64,000 nt of DNA. Origin: Rufibacter radiotolerans (GTDB lineage: Bacteria > Bacteroidota > Bacteroidia > Cytophagales > Hymenobacteraceae). The notes under the pieces are model-generated. The model did no database searches. It was given only the letters and a program-made list of their open reading frames with translations, and was not told the DNA's origin. The DNA lies in assembly GCF_001078055.1 (NCBI RefSeq), contig NZ_CP010777.1:3191001-3255000 (forward strand), read 5' to 3'. Below are positions 1 through 9,573 of the stretch, piece by piece. Position 1 is the first letter of the stretch. Each line of letters starts with the position of its first letter. The position numbers and the translations under genes were made by a program.

Positions 1-53
1 TAGAAAACCTGCTCCTGCCCATCAGGGACGGGATTTTGGTGGCCCGGAAAAAG

Positions 54-98
54 TAATCCACAACTTGTGGATAAGCCCGTGGATAAGAGCGTGGATAA
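54..98. promoter_or_regulatory. cluster of DnaA-box-like 9-mers
   Basis: Three 9-mers matching the inverse DnaA box (TGTGGATAA at 66-74, CGTGGATAA at 78-86 and 90-98) are spaced exactly 12 bp apart. A fourth near-match in the opposite orientation (TAATCCACA, 54-62) lies just upstream, and a short AT-rich stretch (about 95-104) follows. Regular spacing of DnaA boxes is typical of replication origins and of DnaA-controlled promoters. The next gene is a lytic transglycosylase and dnaA is not in the window, so the choice between origin and regulatory site is open. Confidence 0.55.
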
Positions 99-262
99 AT
101 TTTACCGCCGCCCGCCTTCCTTCTCCCTCCCAAAATCGCCTACTTTGTAGTTGAACCGCGTGCTACAACTGGCTACCCAATAGGTGTTTATAAGCGCCCA
201 ACTCCAGTTTTACACGAACATAGGTTTTCTGCTATTCTTTTACCTTTTCTTTGATTCATCAG

Positions 263-2503
263 ATGAAAAAATCCTTATCGCTCCTGTTGCTCAGCCTGTT
301 ATGCTGGGTGGCGCGTGCCCAGAGCCCGGTAGTGCCCAACAACATTTATTTCGCGGACATGCATCTGGAGATAAAAGAAAGCGCCCGGGTGGAAATCCAA
401 AAAAATGTGGATGCCCTCATTAAGCACCCCGCCTATTTCCAGAAGAAAGTAGAGTTGGCAGACGCGTACTTCCCGTTTGTGGAGCAGGCCCTGAAACAGG
501 AAGGCGTGCCCACTGACTTCAAATACCTCGTGCTACAGGAAAGCGGCCTGGTCTCTGATGCCGTGTCTACGTCTAATGCCGTGGGTTTCTGGCAGTTCAA
601 GGAAGGTTCGGCCACCGAGTTGGGCATTAAGGTGAACAGCCAGGTAGACGAACGCAAGCATATTATTGAGTCTAGCCGCGGGGCCGCCAAATACCTTGTG
701 CGCAGCAACGCCTATTACAAGAACTGGTTCAACTCGCTGCTTTCCTACTACCAAGGCCTTACCGGCACCAAAGCCCTGACCAAGACCTCAGACATTGGCG
801 CCAAGAAAATGGAGGTGACCGCGCAGACCAACAAATACCTGCTCACGTTCCTGGCCCACAAAGTGGCCTATGAGAACGCCATCGGCAAGAACCCAAACCC
901 CACCATTACCCTGCAGCCGGTAAAAGCGGTAGCAGGACAAACCCTAACGGAGATTGCCATGGCGGCCCAGGCAGATGCCGCTGAGGTGGAGCGCTACAAC
1001 AAGTGGCTGCTGGCCTCCCGGGTGCCGTCAGATAAAGAATACACCGTCATGGTACCGCAGCTGTCCGGGGCTCCGCGTCCGGTAATCGCGCAGGCCTCCA
1101 GCCCGGTTTGGAAATCTTCTTCCACGGCCAGAACCTCGGCCAAGCCGAGAGCCTCGGTCATGAAGCCCAATGACAGCATCAGTAAAATTAAAGGCTTCTT
1201 TGCCACCCTGAAAGCTAAACTGACTGGCCAGCCGCAGGAATTGAAGTCCATCGTGGCCCAGCCCGGTGACACCAAAGACATGCTGGCCCTGCAAGGCAAC
1301 ATCTCCACCAGCAAATTCCTGCAGGTGAATGACATGAGTTCCTATGACCCCATTGTGCCGGGCCAGACCTATTACCTGCAAGCCAAGAACTCCAGAACAT
1401 TGAACCCTGAGTACCATGAGGCCCAACCCGGCGAGACCATGCACAGCGTGTCTCAAAAGTACGGCATCAAACTCAAAAAGCTCTTGTCCAAAAACCGTAT
1501 GACCTCCAAAGAGCGTCTGGAGCCGGGCCGCATGGTATGGCTGAAAGAAACCCGCCCGGAATCTATTCCGGTGGAGATCAGGCCTCAGTTGCAAGATGAG
1601 CCGGTGTCCGCCCCCAGGGAAGTGATTGCGCAGAAGCCTGCCCCTGCGGCGCAGCCTGCCGCCTCTAAACCGGCAACTGCCTCTACCTCCTCAAAGCCCG
1701 CTGCCATTAGCGTGGTAGTGGAAGACACTACGGCGGCCCCTTATGTTCGCAAGGCCATTGAGGATGTAGATGTGGCCGCACCGGTTGTGTCTTCTAACAC
1801 CCAATACCCGAGCAAAAAGACGACCGGCGCCACCAAACCTGCCGCGCCCTTAGAGCGCAAAGCCCCAGACGAACCAGCAACGGCAGAACTGGAAACATCG
1901 GCGGCGGTGGTGGGTGCCACGTCACACGTGGTAGAGAAGGGCGAGACCTTGTATGCCATCTCCCGCAAGTACGGCGTCTCAATGGAAGACCTGCTGGCCT
2001 GGAACAACCTGGACGGCAGCGCCCCGCTGGCCTTAGGCAAAGAGTTGGTGCTGGTAGGCCCGGCCAACCAGATCTCAGCGGTAGAAACAATTGGTTCTGC
2101 TCCTGCTAAGGCACCTGCCACTTCGGCACCAGCCAATAGACCTGCCGCTGGGGTGAAAGAGCATACCGTGGTAGCCGGCGAAACGCTGTATGCCATCTCG
2201 CGTAAGTACGGCGTTACCCTGCAGAACCTTCAGGAATGGAATGAGCTGGGTACCGGCGCTATCTCTGTTGGTCAGGTGTTACAAGTGACCGCCCCGGAAA
2301 CTACCCCAACCGTAGCTCCTGCTCAGGCACCTACAGCCAAACCAGCGGCGGGGGTAGTGACCCACAAAGTAGCTCCCGGCGAGTCTATGTATGCCATCTC
2401 CCGCAAGTACGGCGTCACCATCAAGGAGATTATGGAGTGGAACAACAAATCAGATTTCAGTGTGACGTTAGGTGAAAACCTGATCGTGAAACCTAAGCAA
2501 TAA
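263..2503 (+). CDS. LysM-containing lytic transglycosylase (MltD-like)
   Basis: Predicted exported murein hydrolase that cleaves the MurNAc-GlcNAc bond of peptidoglycan. The ATG at 263 gives a clean signal peptide ending near a VARAQ cleavage site; a TTG 12 bases earlier is in frame but less likely. The SLT domain covers about residues 60-200, with the catalytic Glu of LQESGL at residue 93 and the AVGFWQF motif after it. Four LysM-type modules follow, near residues 386, 554, 633 and 700. The last three share the repeated core ETLYAISRKYGV or close variants and are separated by Pro/Ala/Thr-rich linkers. At 746 residues it is long for MltD, consistent with the extra LysM modules and linkers. 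It is monocistronic, with a strong terminator right after it. Confidence 0.9.
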   Translation: MKKSLSLLLLSLLCWVARAQSPVVPNNIYFADMHLEIKESARVEIQKNVDALIKHPAYFQKKVELADAYFPFVEQALKQEGVPTDFKYLVLQESGLVSDAVSTSNAVGFWQFKEGSATELGIKVNSQVDERKHIIESSRGAAKYLVRSNAYYKNWFNSLLSYYQGLTGTKALTKTSDIGAKKMEVTAQTNKYLLTFLAHKVAYENAIGKNPNPTITLQPVKAVAGQTLTEIAMAAQADAAEVERYNKWLLASRVPSDKEYTVMVPQLSGAPRPVIAQASSPVWKSSSTARTSAKPRASVMKPNDSISKIKGFFATLKAKLTGQPQELKSIVAQPGDTKDMLALQGNISTSKFLQVNDMSSYDPIVPGQTYYLQAKNSRTLNPEYHEAQPGETMHSVSQKYGIKLKKLLSKNRMTSKERLEPGRMVWLKETRPESIPVEIRPQLQDEPVSAPREVIAQKPAPAAQPAASKPATASTSSKPAAISVVVEDTTAAPYVRKAIEDVDVAAPVVSSNTQYPSKKTTGATKPAAPLERKAPDEPATAELETSAAVVGATSHVVEKGETLYAISRKYGVSMEDLLAWNNLDGSAPLALGKELVLVGPANQISAVETIGSAPAKAPATSAPANRPAAGVKEHTVVAGETLYAISRKYGVTLQNLQEWNELGTGAISVGQVLQVTAPETTPTVAPAQAPTAKPAAGVVTHKVAPGESMYAISRKYGVTIKEIMEWNNKSDFSVTLGENLIVKPKQ

Positions 2504-2524
2504 CCTTAATACTTAACATAAACA

Positions 2525-2560
2525 GGAAAGGCCCGCTATAGTAGCGGGCCTTTCCGTTTT
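2525..2560 (+). terminator. intrinsic terminator after the lytic transglycosylase
   Basis: A perfect 14-bp stem (2525-2538 with 2542-2555, loop TAG) is followed by GTTTT. It lies 21 bp after the stop codon and runs straight into the palindromic repeat at 2551-2596. Confidence 0.8.
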
Positions 2561-2596
2561 AAGCTAGTTTTGGCCAAACCAGGCTTAAAACGGAAA
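2551..2596. repeat. GTTTT/AAAAC palindrome, copy 1
   Basis: Arms of 14 nt (2551-2564 and 2583-2596, TTTCCGTTTTAAGC and its complement) are perfect. It sits between convergent genes. The arm has AAGC/GCTT where other copies have GGGC/GCCC. Confidence 0.75.
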
Positions 2597-2629
2597 GCAG
2601 ACTGTCCTTTTGGGAAGGCTTAGAAAAAC

Positions 2630-3967
2630 TTAATCCTGCTCCGGCGGGGTGGTTAACTGGGTGGCTGAGCGAAGGCCAGTGGCTATCTCGGGCAGAATGC
2701 CCAAGCGCTCATAAATGGGCCGCACCATTTTTCTGAGGGCAGGAAGCTGCAGTGCAAAAGGCAGTACGCTGAGCGCGCAAAGCACCCCGCAGCCCAGCAG
2801 CGTATAGGTCACGCCAATATGTTCGGCCACCCATCCGGCCAGCAGACTGCCAAACGGGGCCATGCCCATAAAGGCCATGGCGTAAAAGCTCATCACGCGG
2901 CCTCGTTTGTCTTCGTCTACAATGGTTTGCAGAATGGTGTTGCAGGAAGCCATCTGGAGCATCATGCCTAACCCAGCCAACAAAATACAGAGCATGGCCA
3001 GCGGTAAGGTTCGTGTAAAGGAAAACAGGATCAGCCCTACTCCAAAGAGGACGGCGGAGCCCACAATCAATCGGCCCAGGCCCAATACGCTCTTGCGCGA
3101 GGCCAGGTACAGCGCCCCCGTCAAGGCCCCTACCCCCGAGGCGCCCATGATAAAGCCCAGCGTATTGGCACCGCCGCCCAGCACATCACGCGCGAACACC
3201 GGCATGAGCACACTGAACGGCATCCCAAACAAGCTGAGCATGGCAATGAGCAGGATAATGGACCGGATGGGCGCAAACCCGAAGGCGTAGCTGAACCCTT
3301 CACGCAGAGATTCCAGCACCCGGGTTTGCACCAGCGGCCGCTTTACCGGCTGCAGCTGCATGGCCAGCAGCGAGGCAATCACGGCCAGATAACTCAGGGC
3401 GTTTATCAGAAAGCAGATCCCCTCGCCCACGGCGGCAATCACCAGCCCCGCCACCGAGGGGCCTACCAGCCGGGCTGCGTTGAACATGGAGGAGTTCAGG
3501 GCGATGGCATTGCTCATGTCATCACGGTGCTCTACCAGTTCCACCACAAAAGACTGCCGGGCCGCCACGTCAAAGGCATTCACCACGCCTATAAAAACGC
3601 TAAGAAACATGATAAACGGGATATTCACGTGGTCGGTTAAGACCAGCGCCGCCAGCGTGCCGGCCTGCAGCATAGACAGCGCCTGTGTGAGCAGCAGCAC
3701 CCGGTGCCGGTTGAACCGGTCTGAGATGACACCCGCCACCGGGCCCAGCAGAAAGGACGGCATCTGGCTGCAGAAATTCACCAACCCCAGCAATAGCACC
3801 GAGTCGGTGAGGCGGTAGACCAGCCAGCTCATGGCCAGTTGCTGCATCCAGGTACCAATCAGGGATATGCCCTGGCCCGCAAAGAACAGCCGGTAATTGT
3901 AGGACCGCAGCGCCCGGAACATGCCCCCCAGCCGGGACGGAGAAGAAAGGGAAGTAGAATCTGCCAT
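2630..3967 (-). CDS. MFS transporter, EntS/MFS_3-like
   Basis: Major facilitator superfamily inner-membrane exporter of 445 residues with about 12 hydrophobic segments. The N-terminus RALRSYNYRLFFAGQGISLIG and the loop PVAGVISDRFNRHRVLL are typical of the MFS_3/enterobactin-exporter-like group. Both ends are hydrophilic and cytoplasmic, with the C-terminal tail extending about 35 residues past the last helix. It faces the preceding gene tail to tail and is divergent from the cyanophycinase. The substrate cannot be read from the sequence, and no siderophore synthesis gene lies nearby. The family call is firm; drug or siderophore export is only a family guess. Confidence 0.85.
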   Translation of the reverse strand: MADSTSLSSPSRLGGMFRALRSYNYRLFFAGQGISLIGTWMQQLAMSWLVYRLTDSVLLLGLVNFCSQMPSFLLGPVAGVISDRFNRHRVLLLTQALSMLQAGTLAALVLTDHVNIPFIMFLSVFIGVVNAFDVAARQSFVVELVEHRDDMSNAIALNSSMFNAARLVGPSVAGLVIAAVGEGICFLINALSYLAVIASLLAMQLQPVKRPLVQTRVLESLREGFSYAFGFAPIRSIILLIAMLSLFGMPFSVLMPVFARDVLGGGANTLGFIMGASGVGALTGALYLASRKSVLGLGRLIVGSAVLFGVGLILFSFTRTLPLAMLCILLAGLGMMLQMASCNTILQTIVDEDKRGRVMSFYAMAFMGMAPFGSLLAGWVAEHIGVTYTLLGCGVLCALSVLPFALQLPALRKMVRPIYERLGILPEIATGLRSATQLTTPPEQD

Positions 3968-4056
3968 GCGTGTTAATGCCCCTTCGGGCTGAAAAGGTGT
4001 ACGGAACCCAGGCCTTTTATAGCTTGCCTTCCTGGCTTTTTCAACAGATAAAATTT

Positions 4057-4096
4057 CCGTTTTGAGCCTGTTTCCAGAAAAACGGCCTTAAAACGG
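4057..4096. repeat. GTTTT/AAAAC palindrome, copy 2
   Basis: CCGTTTTGAGCC pairs imperfectly with GGCCTTAAAACGG. It lies in a divergent gap, where a terminator role is unlikely. Confidence 0.6.
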
Positions 4097-4313
4097 AGGT
4101 AGGCCGCCAAAGCCTAAAAAGACAACCTGCGTTCCTGAAAGCTTAGGCCCGGGTAACCCATTACCGACCTAGCCCAGCTCTGCAAGGGCCAGATCGTTAT
4201 CAAAGAGAGACAAATTCCGTTTAATAAATCATCTGGTTCTTTATTTGCGCGTATATCTGCTTTCAACCTGTTACGGTGCCCTAAAACGTTTTAACCTTCT
4301 TACGCTGAGAGAC

Positions 4314-5216
4314 ATGAGCAAAGCAAAAAACGCCCATACTGCCCCCACCCCGGCCCTTAAAGTGCGGGGACTGGTACCCAAAGGCAAACTTTTGGCCATT
4401 GGGGGCAAGGAAAGCAAGGAGAAGGAACAGCCCGATGAACAGGACCGCAACATCAATTTTATAAGCGAGCAGATACTCAAGCGGTTTGTGGCAGAACTGA
4501 AAGGCAACAACCCCATGATTGCCATCATTCCCACGGCCTCTAACCTACCAGATGTTTCCGCCAAGGACTACACCACCATCTTCAACAAACTAGGCGTCAA
4601 CAACATAAAGATTGTAGACATAAGAAACCGGGTGGACGCCAAAAAGCCTGAGTACATGGAGGCCATCAAGGAAGCGGCTGGCATCATGTTCACCGGCGGA
4701 GACCAGCTGAAGCTCACCGCCATCTACGGCGGCACCGACATCCTGAACGCCATGAAAGAGCGCTATGCGTTCTCTGACATCATCATTGCCGGAACCAGCG
4801 CCGGGGCGGCAGCCATGTCCACCCCTATGATCTATGAGGGGGAGTCTGAGGGCGGGTCCATCAAAGGTGATGTGCGCATTACCACCGGCATGGAATTCCT
4901 GAAGAACGTAGCCATTGACACCCATTTTTTGACCCGCGGCCGCATTGTGCGCATGACCCAGGCCATTGCCACCAACCCCGAGTGCATTGGCATTGGGCTG
5001 GAGGAAGACACCGCCATTCTGGTCACCGAGGGAGGTTTTGTGGAGGTAGTGGGCAGCGGCCTGGTCACGGTAGTAGACGGCACGGGCATTACAGACACCA
5101 ATATCTACGCCATTCAGACGGGGGAGCCATTCACCGTGAAAGGGCTGCGCGTGCACCTGCTGGGTGACAAGGACAAGTACTTTATCCCGAGCTACGCCCG
5201 CCTGCAGATGCGGTAA
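4314..5216 (+). CDS. cyanophycinase (peptidase S51 family)
   Basis: Predicted to hydrolyse cyanophycin (multi-L-arginyl-poly-L-aspartate) to beta-Asp-Arg dipeptides. The S51 nucleophile elbow GTSAGAAAM is present, with the serine near residue 162. GKLLAIGGKESKE near the N-terminus and FTGGDQLKL before the elbow also fit the family, as does the length of 300 residues. The ATG at 4314 (MSKAKN) is preferred to an upstream in-frame TTG at 4245, which would add 23 residues unlike the family. No cyanophycin synthetase or isoaspartyl dipeptidase is in the window. The absence of a clear signal peptide suggests a cytoplasmic enzyme acting on stored polymer. Confidence 0.88.
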   Translation: MSKAKNAHTAPTPALKVRGLVPKGKLLAIGGKESKEKEQPDEQDRNINFISEQILKRFVAELKGNNPMIAIIPTASNLPDVSAKDYTTIFNKLGVNNIKIVDIRNRVDAKKPEYMEAIKEAAGIMFTGGDQLKLTAIYGGTDILNAMKERYAFSDIIIAGTSAGAAAMSTPMIYEGESEGGSIKGDVRITTGMEFLKNVAIDTHFLTRGRIVRMTQAIATNPECIGIGLEEDTAILVTEGGFVEVVGSGLVTVVDGTGITDTNIYAIQTGEPFTVKGLRVHLLGDKDKYFIPSYARLQMR

Positions 5217-5328
5217 AACCCCGGCCTCCGTTTCGGGCCTGTTTTCAGGAGATTAGACCAGAAATGAAAAAATAACGCCAAAAAGCTATCCGCAAGTTTT
5301 GGCCGGGGCTAACTGGACAGTAGGGATG

Positions 5329-5637
5329 TTACTTCTGGGTTTCCTCTTTCTCCAGGCGCCGGTCCAGAATGAAAGTCCCGAAGGGAATGAGCGAGGATAT
5401 GAAGGCCACCACCACTTTGTAGAAAGACCATTTGTAGGTTACCCACACCTGCAATAGTAAGGCTACGAACAAGATAAATAGGAGGCCATGGGCCCAGCCT
5501 ACGTATTTCTGCACTTCATGGATACCTGCCAGCCTTTTTAAGGGCATGGCAATAAAGAGGAGAATCAGGTAAGAGATACCTTCCAGAACGGCCACCGTCC
5601 TGAACTTGTCTAAGGCTGTTTTGAAAGAGAAATGCAT
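5329..5637 (-). CDS. DUF3817 small integral membrane protein
   Basis: A protein of 102 residues with three hydrophobic segments. FRTVAVLEGISYLILL at the start, YVGWAHGLLFILFVALL in the middle and SLIPFGTFILDRRL at the end match the DUF3817 pattern. The ATG at 5637 is chosen over an in-frame TTG at 5661 because the family begins close to the FRTVAVLEG segment. The biochemical role of DUF3817 is unknown. It is convergent with the cyanophycinase and divergent from dnaE. Confidence 0.75.
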   Translation of the reverse strand: MHFSFKTALDKFRTVAVLEGISYLILLFIAMPLKRLAGIHEVQKYVGWAHGLLFILFVALLLQVWVTYKWSFYKVVVAFISSLIPFGTFILDRRLEKEETQK

Positions 5638-5754
5638 GGTACTAACCGTTTTAAAGGACAAAGGTACGGCACAGTCTACTCTTACACCTATTGCTTTCTA
5701 AAATGCCTCCATTAATACTTTCCGGTTCAGGAAAAGTCTTATTTCCTACCTTTT

Positions 5755-5793
5755 CTGTTTCCGGCCTGATTTTCAGAAAACATGCTAAAAACA
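5755..5793. repeat. degenerate GTTTT/AAAAC palindrome
   Basis: GTTTCCGGCCTGATTTTC followed by GAAAACATGCTAAAAAC keeps the family layout with several mismatches. A half-copy (CCGTTTCGGGCCTGTTTTC, from 5227) lies just after the cyanophycinase gene. Confidence 0.4.
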
Positions 5794-5912
5794 CCCCTTG
5801 GTAAAGCAACTTTCTGCCCCGCGCCTGCTGTTTTCTTTGTACCTTCGTAGTCCGCTTTGAGCCCGTTTTCAACGCAGGACTCAAGACTCAGAACTCTAGA
5901 CTCATTTCAACT

Positions 5913-8900
5913 GTGCCAGATTTTTCCCACCTCCATACCCATACCCAATACTCGTTGCTAGACGGGGCCGCCAGCATTAGCGGACTCATGAAGAAGGCCC
6001 AAGCCGATGGCATGAAAGCCGTCGCCATGACCGACCACGGCAACATGTTTGGGGCGTTCAACTTCGTGGCCGAGGCCAACAAGTACAACGTGAAACCCAT
6101 TGTGGGCTGTGAGTTCTATCTGGTGAACGACCGGCACCAGAAGACCTTCACCAAGGAGGTAAAAGACGTGCGCCACCACCAGCTGCTCCTGGCTAAAGAC
6201 CAGGAAGGCTACCAGAACCTGGCCAAGCTCTGCTCCTACTCCTACATTGACGGCCTCTACAGCAAATGGCCCCGCATTGACAAGGAACTGCTGGTCAAAT
6301 ACCACAAAGGCCTCATCGCCACCTCCTGCTGCATTGGCGCTGAACTGCCACAGGCCATTCTCTGGAAAGGCGAGGAAGAAGCCGAGAAACTCCTGAAATG
6401 GTGGCTGGACTTGTTCGGCGACGATTACTACATTGAGATTCAGCGCCACGGTCTCATGAACATTGATAACACTGGCCTGTCTCAGGAAGACGTAAACCAG
6501 GTATTGCTCAGATTTGCCATCAAGTACAACGTCAAGGTTATCTGTACTAATGACTCGCACTACGTAGAGCAAACCGATTGGAATGCGCACGACATCTTGC
6601 TATGCGTGAACACCGGCGAGCAGGAAAGTGTACCCGTAGGCGATTTCCAGACGCAGTATTTCAGGATGATGTCTGGGAGCGGTGAGGTTATTTATGACAC
6701 GCTCACTAATATCAGAAACACCTACGGAAACGATGAGAACGTGCGCCGTATGCTGTACCGCATAGAGGAAGAACAGCAGAAACCGCGTCCTCAGGACCGA
6801 TTTGGGTTCCCGAATGACCAGTTCTTCTTCAAGTCTCAGGCAGAGATGAACCATCTGTTCGCGGACGTGCCCTTCGCCGTGGACAACACAAACGAGATTG
6901 TAGACAAGATTACGCCGCCTAAGCTGCAGCGCGATATCCTGTTACCCAACTTCCCGTTGCCTCCGGAGCACCCCACGGCAGACTTGTTCCTGCGCCACTT
7001 AACCTTTGAAGGGGCCAAGAAGCGCTACCATGAGATTACCCAAGAGGTAGAGGAGCGCCTGAACTACGAGCTGGGCATTATTGAGACCATGGGTTTTGCG
7101 GGTTACTTCCTCATTACCCAGGACTTCATCAACAAAGGCCGGAGCATGGGCGTGGCCGTGGGTCCGGGTCGGGGGTCGGCGGCGGGCTCTGCCGTGGCCT
7201 ACTGCGTGGGTATCACCAACATTGACCCTATCAAGTACGCCCTGCTGTTTGAGCGTTTCCTGAACCCAGAACGGGTTTCCATGCCCGATATTGATATTGA
7301 CTTTGACGACGTGAACCGGCAGCGCGTGATTGACTACGTGGTAGACAAGTACGGCAAGACGCAGGTGGCCCAAATCATCACGTTCGGTACCATGGCGGCC
7401 AAATCGTCTATCAAAGACGTGGCCCGCGCCATGGACTTGCCTTTATCTGAGGCCAATGAACTGGCCAAGATGGTCCCCGAGGTGCCCGGAACTACGCTGG
7501 CAAAGGCGTTTATAGAATCGCCTGAGCTCGCCTCCATCAGAGATGGCAATGACCTTCGGGCGAAGGTTTTGAAACTAGCAGAAAAGCTGGAAGGCTCCGT
7601 GCGAAACACGGGTATTCACGCGGCGGGGGTGATTATCGCGCCAGATGACATCACCAACTACATTCCGGTGTCCACGTCCAAGGACTCTGACCTGTTGGTG
7701 ACCCAGTTTGACGGCAAGGTGATTGAAAGCGCTGGCATGCTGAAGATGGACTTTTTGGGCCTGAAAACCCTGTCCATCCTGAAAGACGCCATGGCGCTTA
7801 TCAAGCGTAACCACGGCGTGGAGATTGACATTGACAACATTCCGCTGGACGACGAAAAAACCTACGCCCTTTACCAGCGCGGTGACACCATAGGCACGTT
7901 CCAGTTTGAGTCTGAGGGCATGCGCATGTACCTCAAAGACCTGAAGCCCACCAACATTGAAGACTTGATTGCCATGAACGCCTTGTACCGTCCGGGCCCG
8001 ATGCAGTTCATCCCGAACTTCATTAACCGGAAACAGGGCCGTGAGGAAGTAGAATACCCGCACATATTGCTGGAACCGCTCCTCAAGAACACCTACGGCA
8101 TCATGGTGTACCAGGAGCAGATTATGCAGACGGCGCAGGTGTTGGCGGGTTACTCATTGGGTGGAGCAGATTTGCTTCGCCGTGCGATGGGTAAGAAGGA
8201 CATGAAGAAAATGGCCCAGGAGCGCGAAAAATTCGTGGCCGGAGCCAAAGAGATTCATAACATCCCCGCCAAGCACGCCTCTGAGGTGTTTGACGTGATG
8301 GAGAAGTTTGCGCAGTACGGGTTCAACCGCTCGCACTCCGCCGCCTACTCTGTGGTTGCTTACCAAACCGGTTACCTCAAAGCGCATTATCCTGCCGAGT
8401 ACATGGCCGCCGTGCTCACCCACAACATGAACGACATCAAGAAGGTGACGTTCTTTATTGAGGAGGCGCGCAAACAGCAGATTCAGGTTCTAGGGCCAGA
8501 CGTGAACGAATCCATCCACCAGTTCAACGTGAACCAGCAAGGGCAAATCCGTTTCGGGATGGGCGCCGTGAAAGGCACCGGCGAGGCCGCCGTGGAAGCC
8601 ATCATTGAGGAGCGCGAGAAAACCGGCCCGTACACCGATGTCTTTGATTTTGCCAAGCGCGTGAACCTGCGCGCCGTGAACAAAAAGACCTTTGAAAGCT
8701 TGGCTCAGGCGGGTGCGTTTGACTCCTTTGAGCGCTACCACCGCGCCCAGTACATAGAAACCCCGCCCGGCGAAACCATCAACCTGCTGGAAAAGGCCGT
8801 CCGTTTCGGGAACCAGTTCCAGGCCGAGAAAAGCGCCGCTCAACAGTCTTTGTTCGGGGGTGGCGGTGCCGTAGATATGCCGTTACCCAAAGTACCAGAC

Positions 8901-9548
8901 GTACAGCCCTGGTCCCTGACTGAGATGCTTCGCCGTGAGAAAGAGGTGATTGGCTTCTACCTGTCGGGCCACCCGCTGGACCAGTTCAAGCTGGAGATTG
9001 ACTCCTACTGCACCTGTAGCCTGGACCGCATTGAAGAGTTCAAAGGCCGCGACGTGAACGTGGCCGGCATCATCAGCAACGTGGTCATGCGCACCGGCAA
9101 AAACGGCAACCCGTTCCTGCTCTTCTCGCTGGAGGATTATGACAACACCATGGGCCTGGCCTTGTTCGGCGAAGACTTTGTGAAATTCTCGCCCTACGTG
9201 AAGGAAGGCATGTACCTGTTCATCCGGGCCAAAGTGACGTTGCGCTACAAGTCTGAGGACCAGTGGGAATTGAAACCGCTCTCCATGCAACTGCTTTCAG
9301 ATGTGGCCGAGAAAATGGCCAAAGGCGTGCGCATGGATATTGACATTAGAAACATCAACGCTATGCTCATTGACCGGTTGGAGGAAGCGGCTATTGCCAG
9401 CCCAGGTCAGAAGAAGCTGGAGCTTGTATTGACGGAGCCCGGTGAACGTTTGGCGGTGGAGTTGTTCAGCCGGAAATACCGCATTGACCCGAAGACGTTT
9501 TTGCAGAATGTGAAAGAGTTGGAGGTGGCAACGTGTCAGTTGATTTGA
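5913..9548 (+). CDS. dnaE: DNA polymerase III subunit alpha
   Basis: Replicative polymerase subunit of 1211 residues. It begins with the PHP-domain motif FSHLHTHTQYSLLDGA, directly after a GTG start at 5913. The palm carries the catalytic aspartates in PDIDIDFDD at about residues 458-466, with GPGRGSAAGS before it. The fingers contain MVYQEQIMQ and FNRSHSAAYSVVAYQT. A C-terminal OB-fold starts near residue 1043 (GRDVNVAGIISNV). The length fits DnaE rather than PolC. It is read alone, with a small unrelated gene 25 bp downstream. Confidence 0.97.
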   Translation: MPDFSHLHTHTQYSLLDGAASISGLMKKAQADGMKAVAMTDHGNMFGAFNFVAEANKYNVKPIVGCEFYLVNDRHQKTFTKEVKDVRHHQLLLAKDQEGYQNLAKLCSYSYIDGLYSKWPRIDKELLVKYHKGLIATSCCIGAELPQAILWKGEEEAEKLLKWWLDLFGDDYYIEIQRHGLMNIDNTGLSQEDVNQVLLRFAIKYNVKVICTNDSHYVEQTDWNAHDILLCVNTGEQESVPVGDFQTQYFRMMSGSGEVIYDTLTNIRNTYGNDENVRRMLYRIEEEQQKPRPQDRFGFPNDQFFFKSQAEMNHLFADVPFAVDNTNEIVDKITPPKLQRDILLPNFPLPPEHPTADLFLRHLTFEGAKKRYHEITQEVEERLNYELGIIETMGFAGYFLITQDFINKGRSMGVAVGPGRGSAAGSAVAYCVGITNIDPIKYALLFERFLNPERVSMPDIDIDFDDVNRQRVIDYVVDKYGKTQVAQIITFGTMAAKSSIKDVARAMDLPLSEANELAKMVPEVPGTTLAKAFIESPELASIRDGNDLRAKVLKLAEKLEGSVRNTGIHAAGVIIAPDDITNYIPVSTSKDSDLLVTQFDGKVIESAGMLKMDFLGLKTLSILKDAMALIKRNHGVEIDIDNIPLDDEKTYALYQRGDTIGTFQFESEGMRMYLKDLKPTNIEDLIAMNALYRPGPMQFIPNFINRKQGREEVEYPHILLEPLLKNTYGIMVYQEQIMQTAQVLAGYSLGGADLLRRAMGKKDMKKMAQEREKFVAGAKEIHNIPAKHASEVFDVMEKFAQYGFNRSHSAAYSVVAYQTGYLKAHYPAEYMAAVLTHNMNDIKKVTFFIEEARKQQIQVLGPDVNESIHQFNVNQQGQIRFGMGAVKGTGEAAVEAIIEEREKTGPYTDVFDFAKRVNLRAVNKKTFESLAQAGAFDSFERYHRAQYIETPPGETINLLEKAVRFGNQFQAEKSAAQQSLFGGGGAVDMPLPKVPDVQPWSLTEMLRREKEVIGFYLSGHPLDQFKLEIDSYCTCSLDRIEEFKGRDVNVAGIISNVVMRTGKNGNPFLLFSLEDYDNTMGLALFGEDFVKFSPYVKEGMYLFIRAKVTLRYKSEDQWELKPLSMQLLSDVAEKMAKGVRMDIDIRNINAMLIDRLEEAAIASPGQKKLELVLTEPGERLAVELFSRKYRIDPKTFLQNVKELEVATCQLI

Positions 9549-9573
9549 GGTGTTATCTGATTTTATTCTATAA

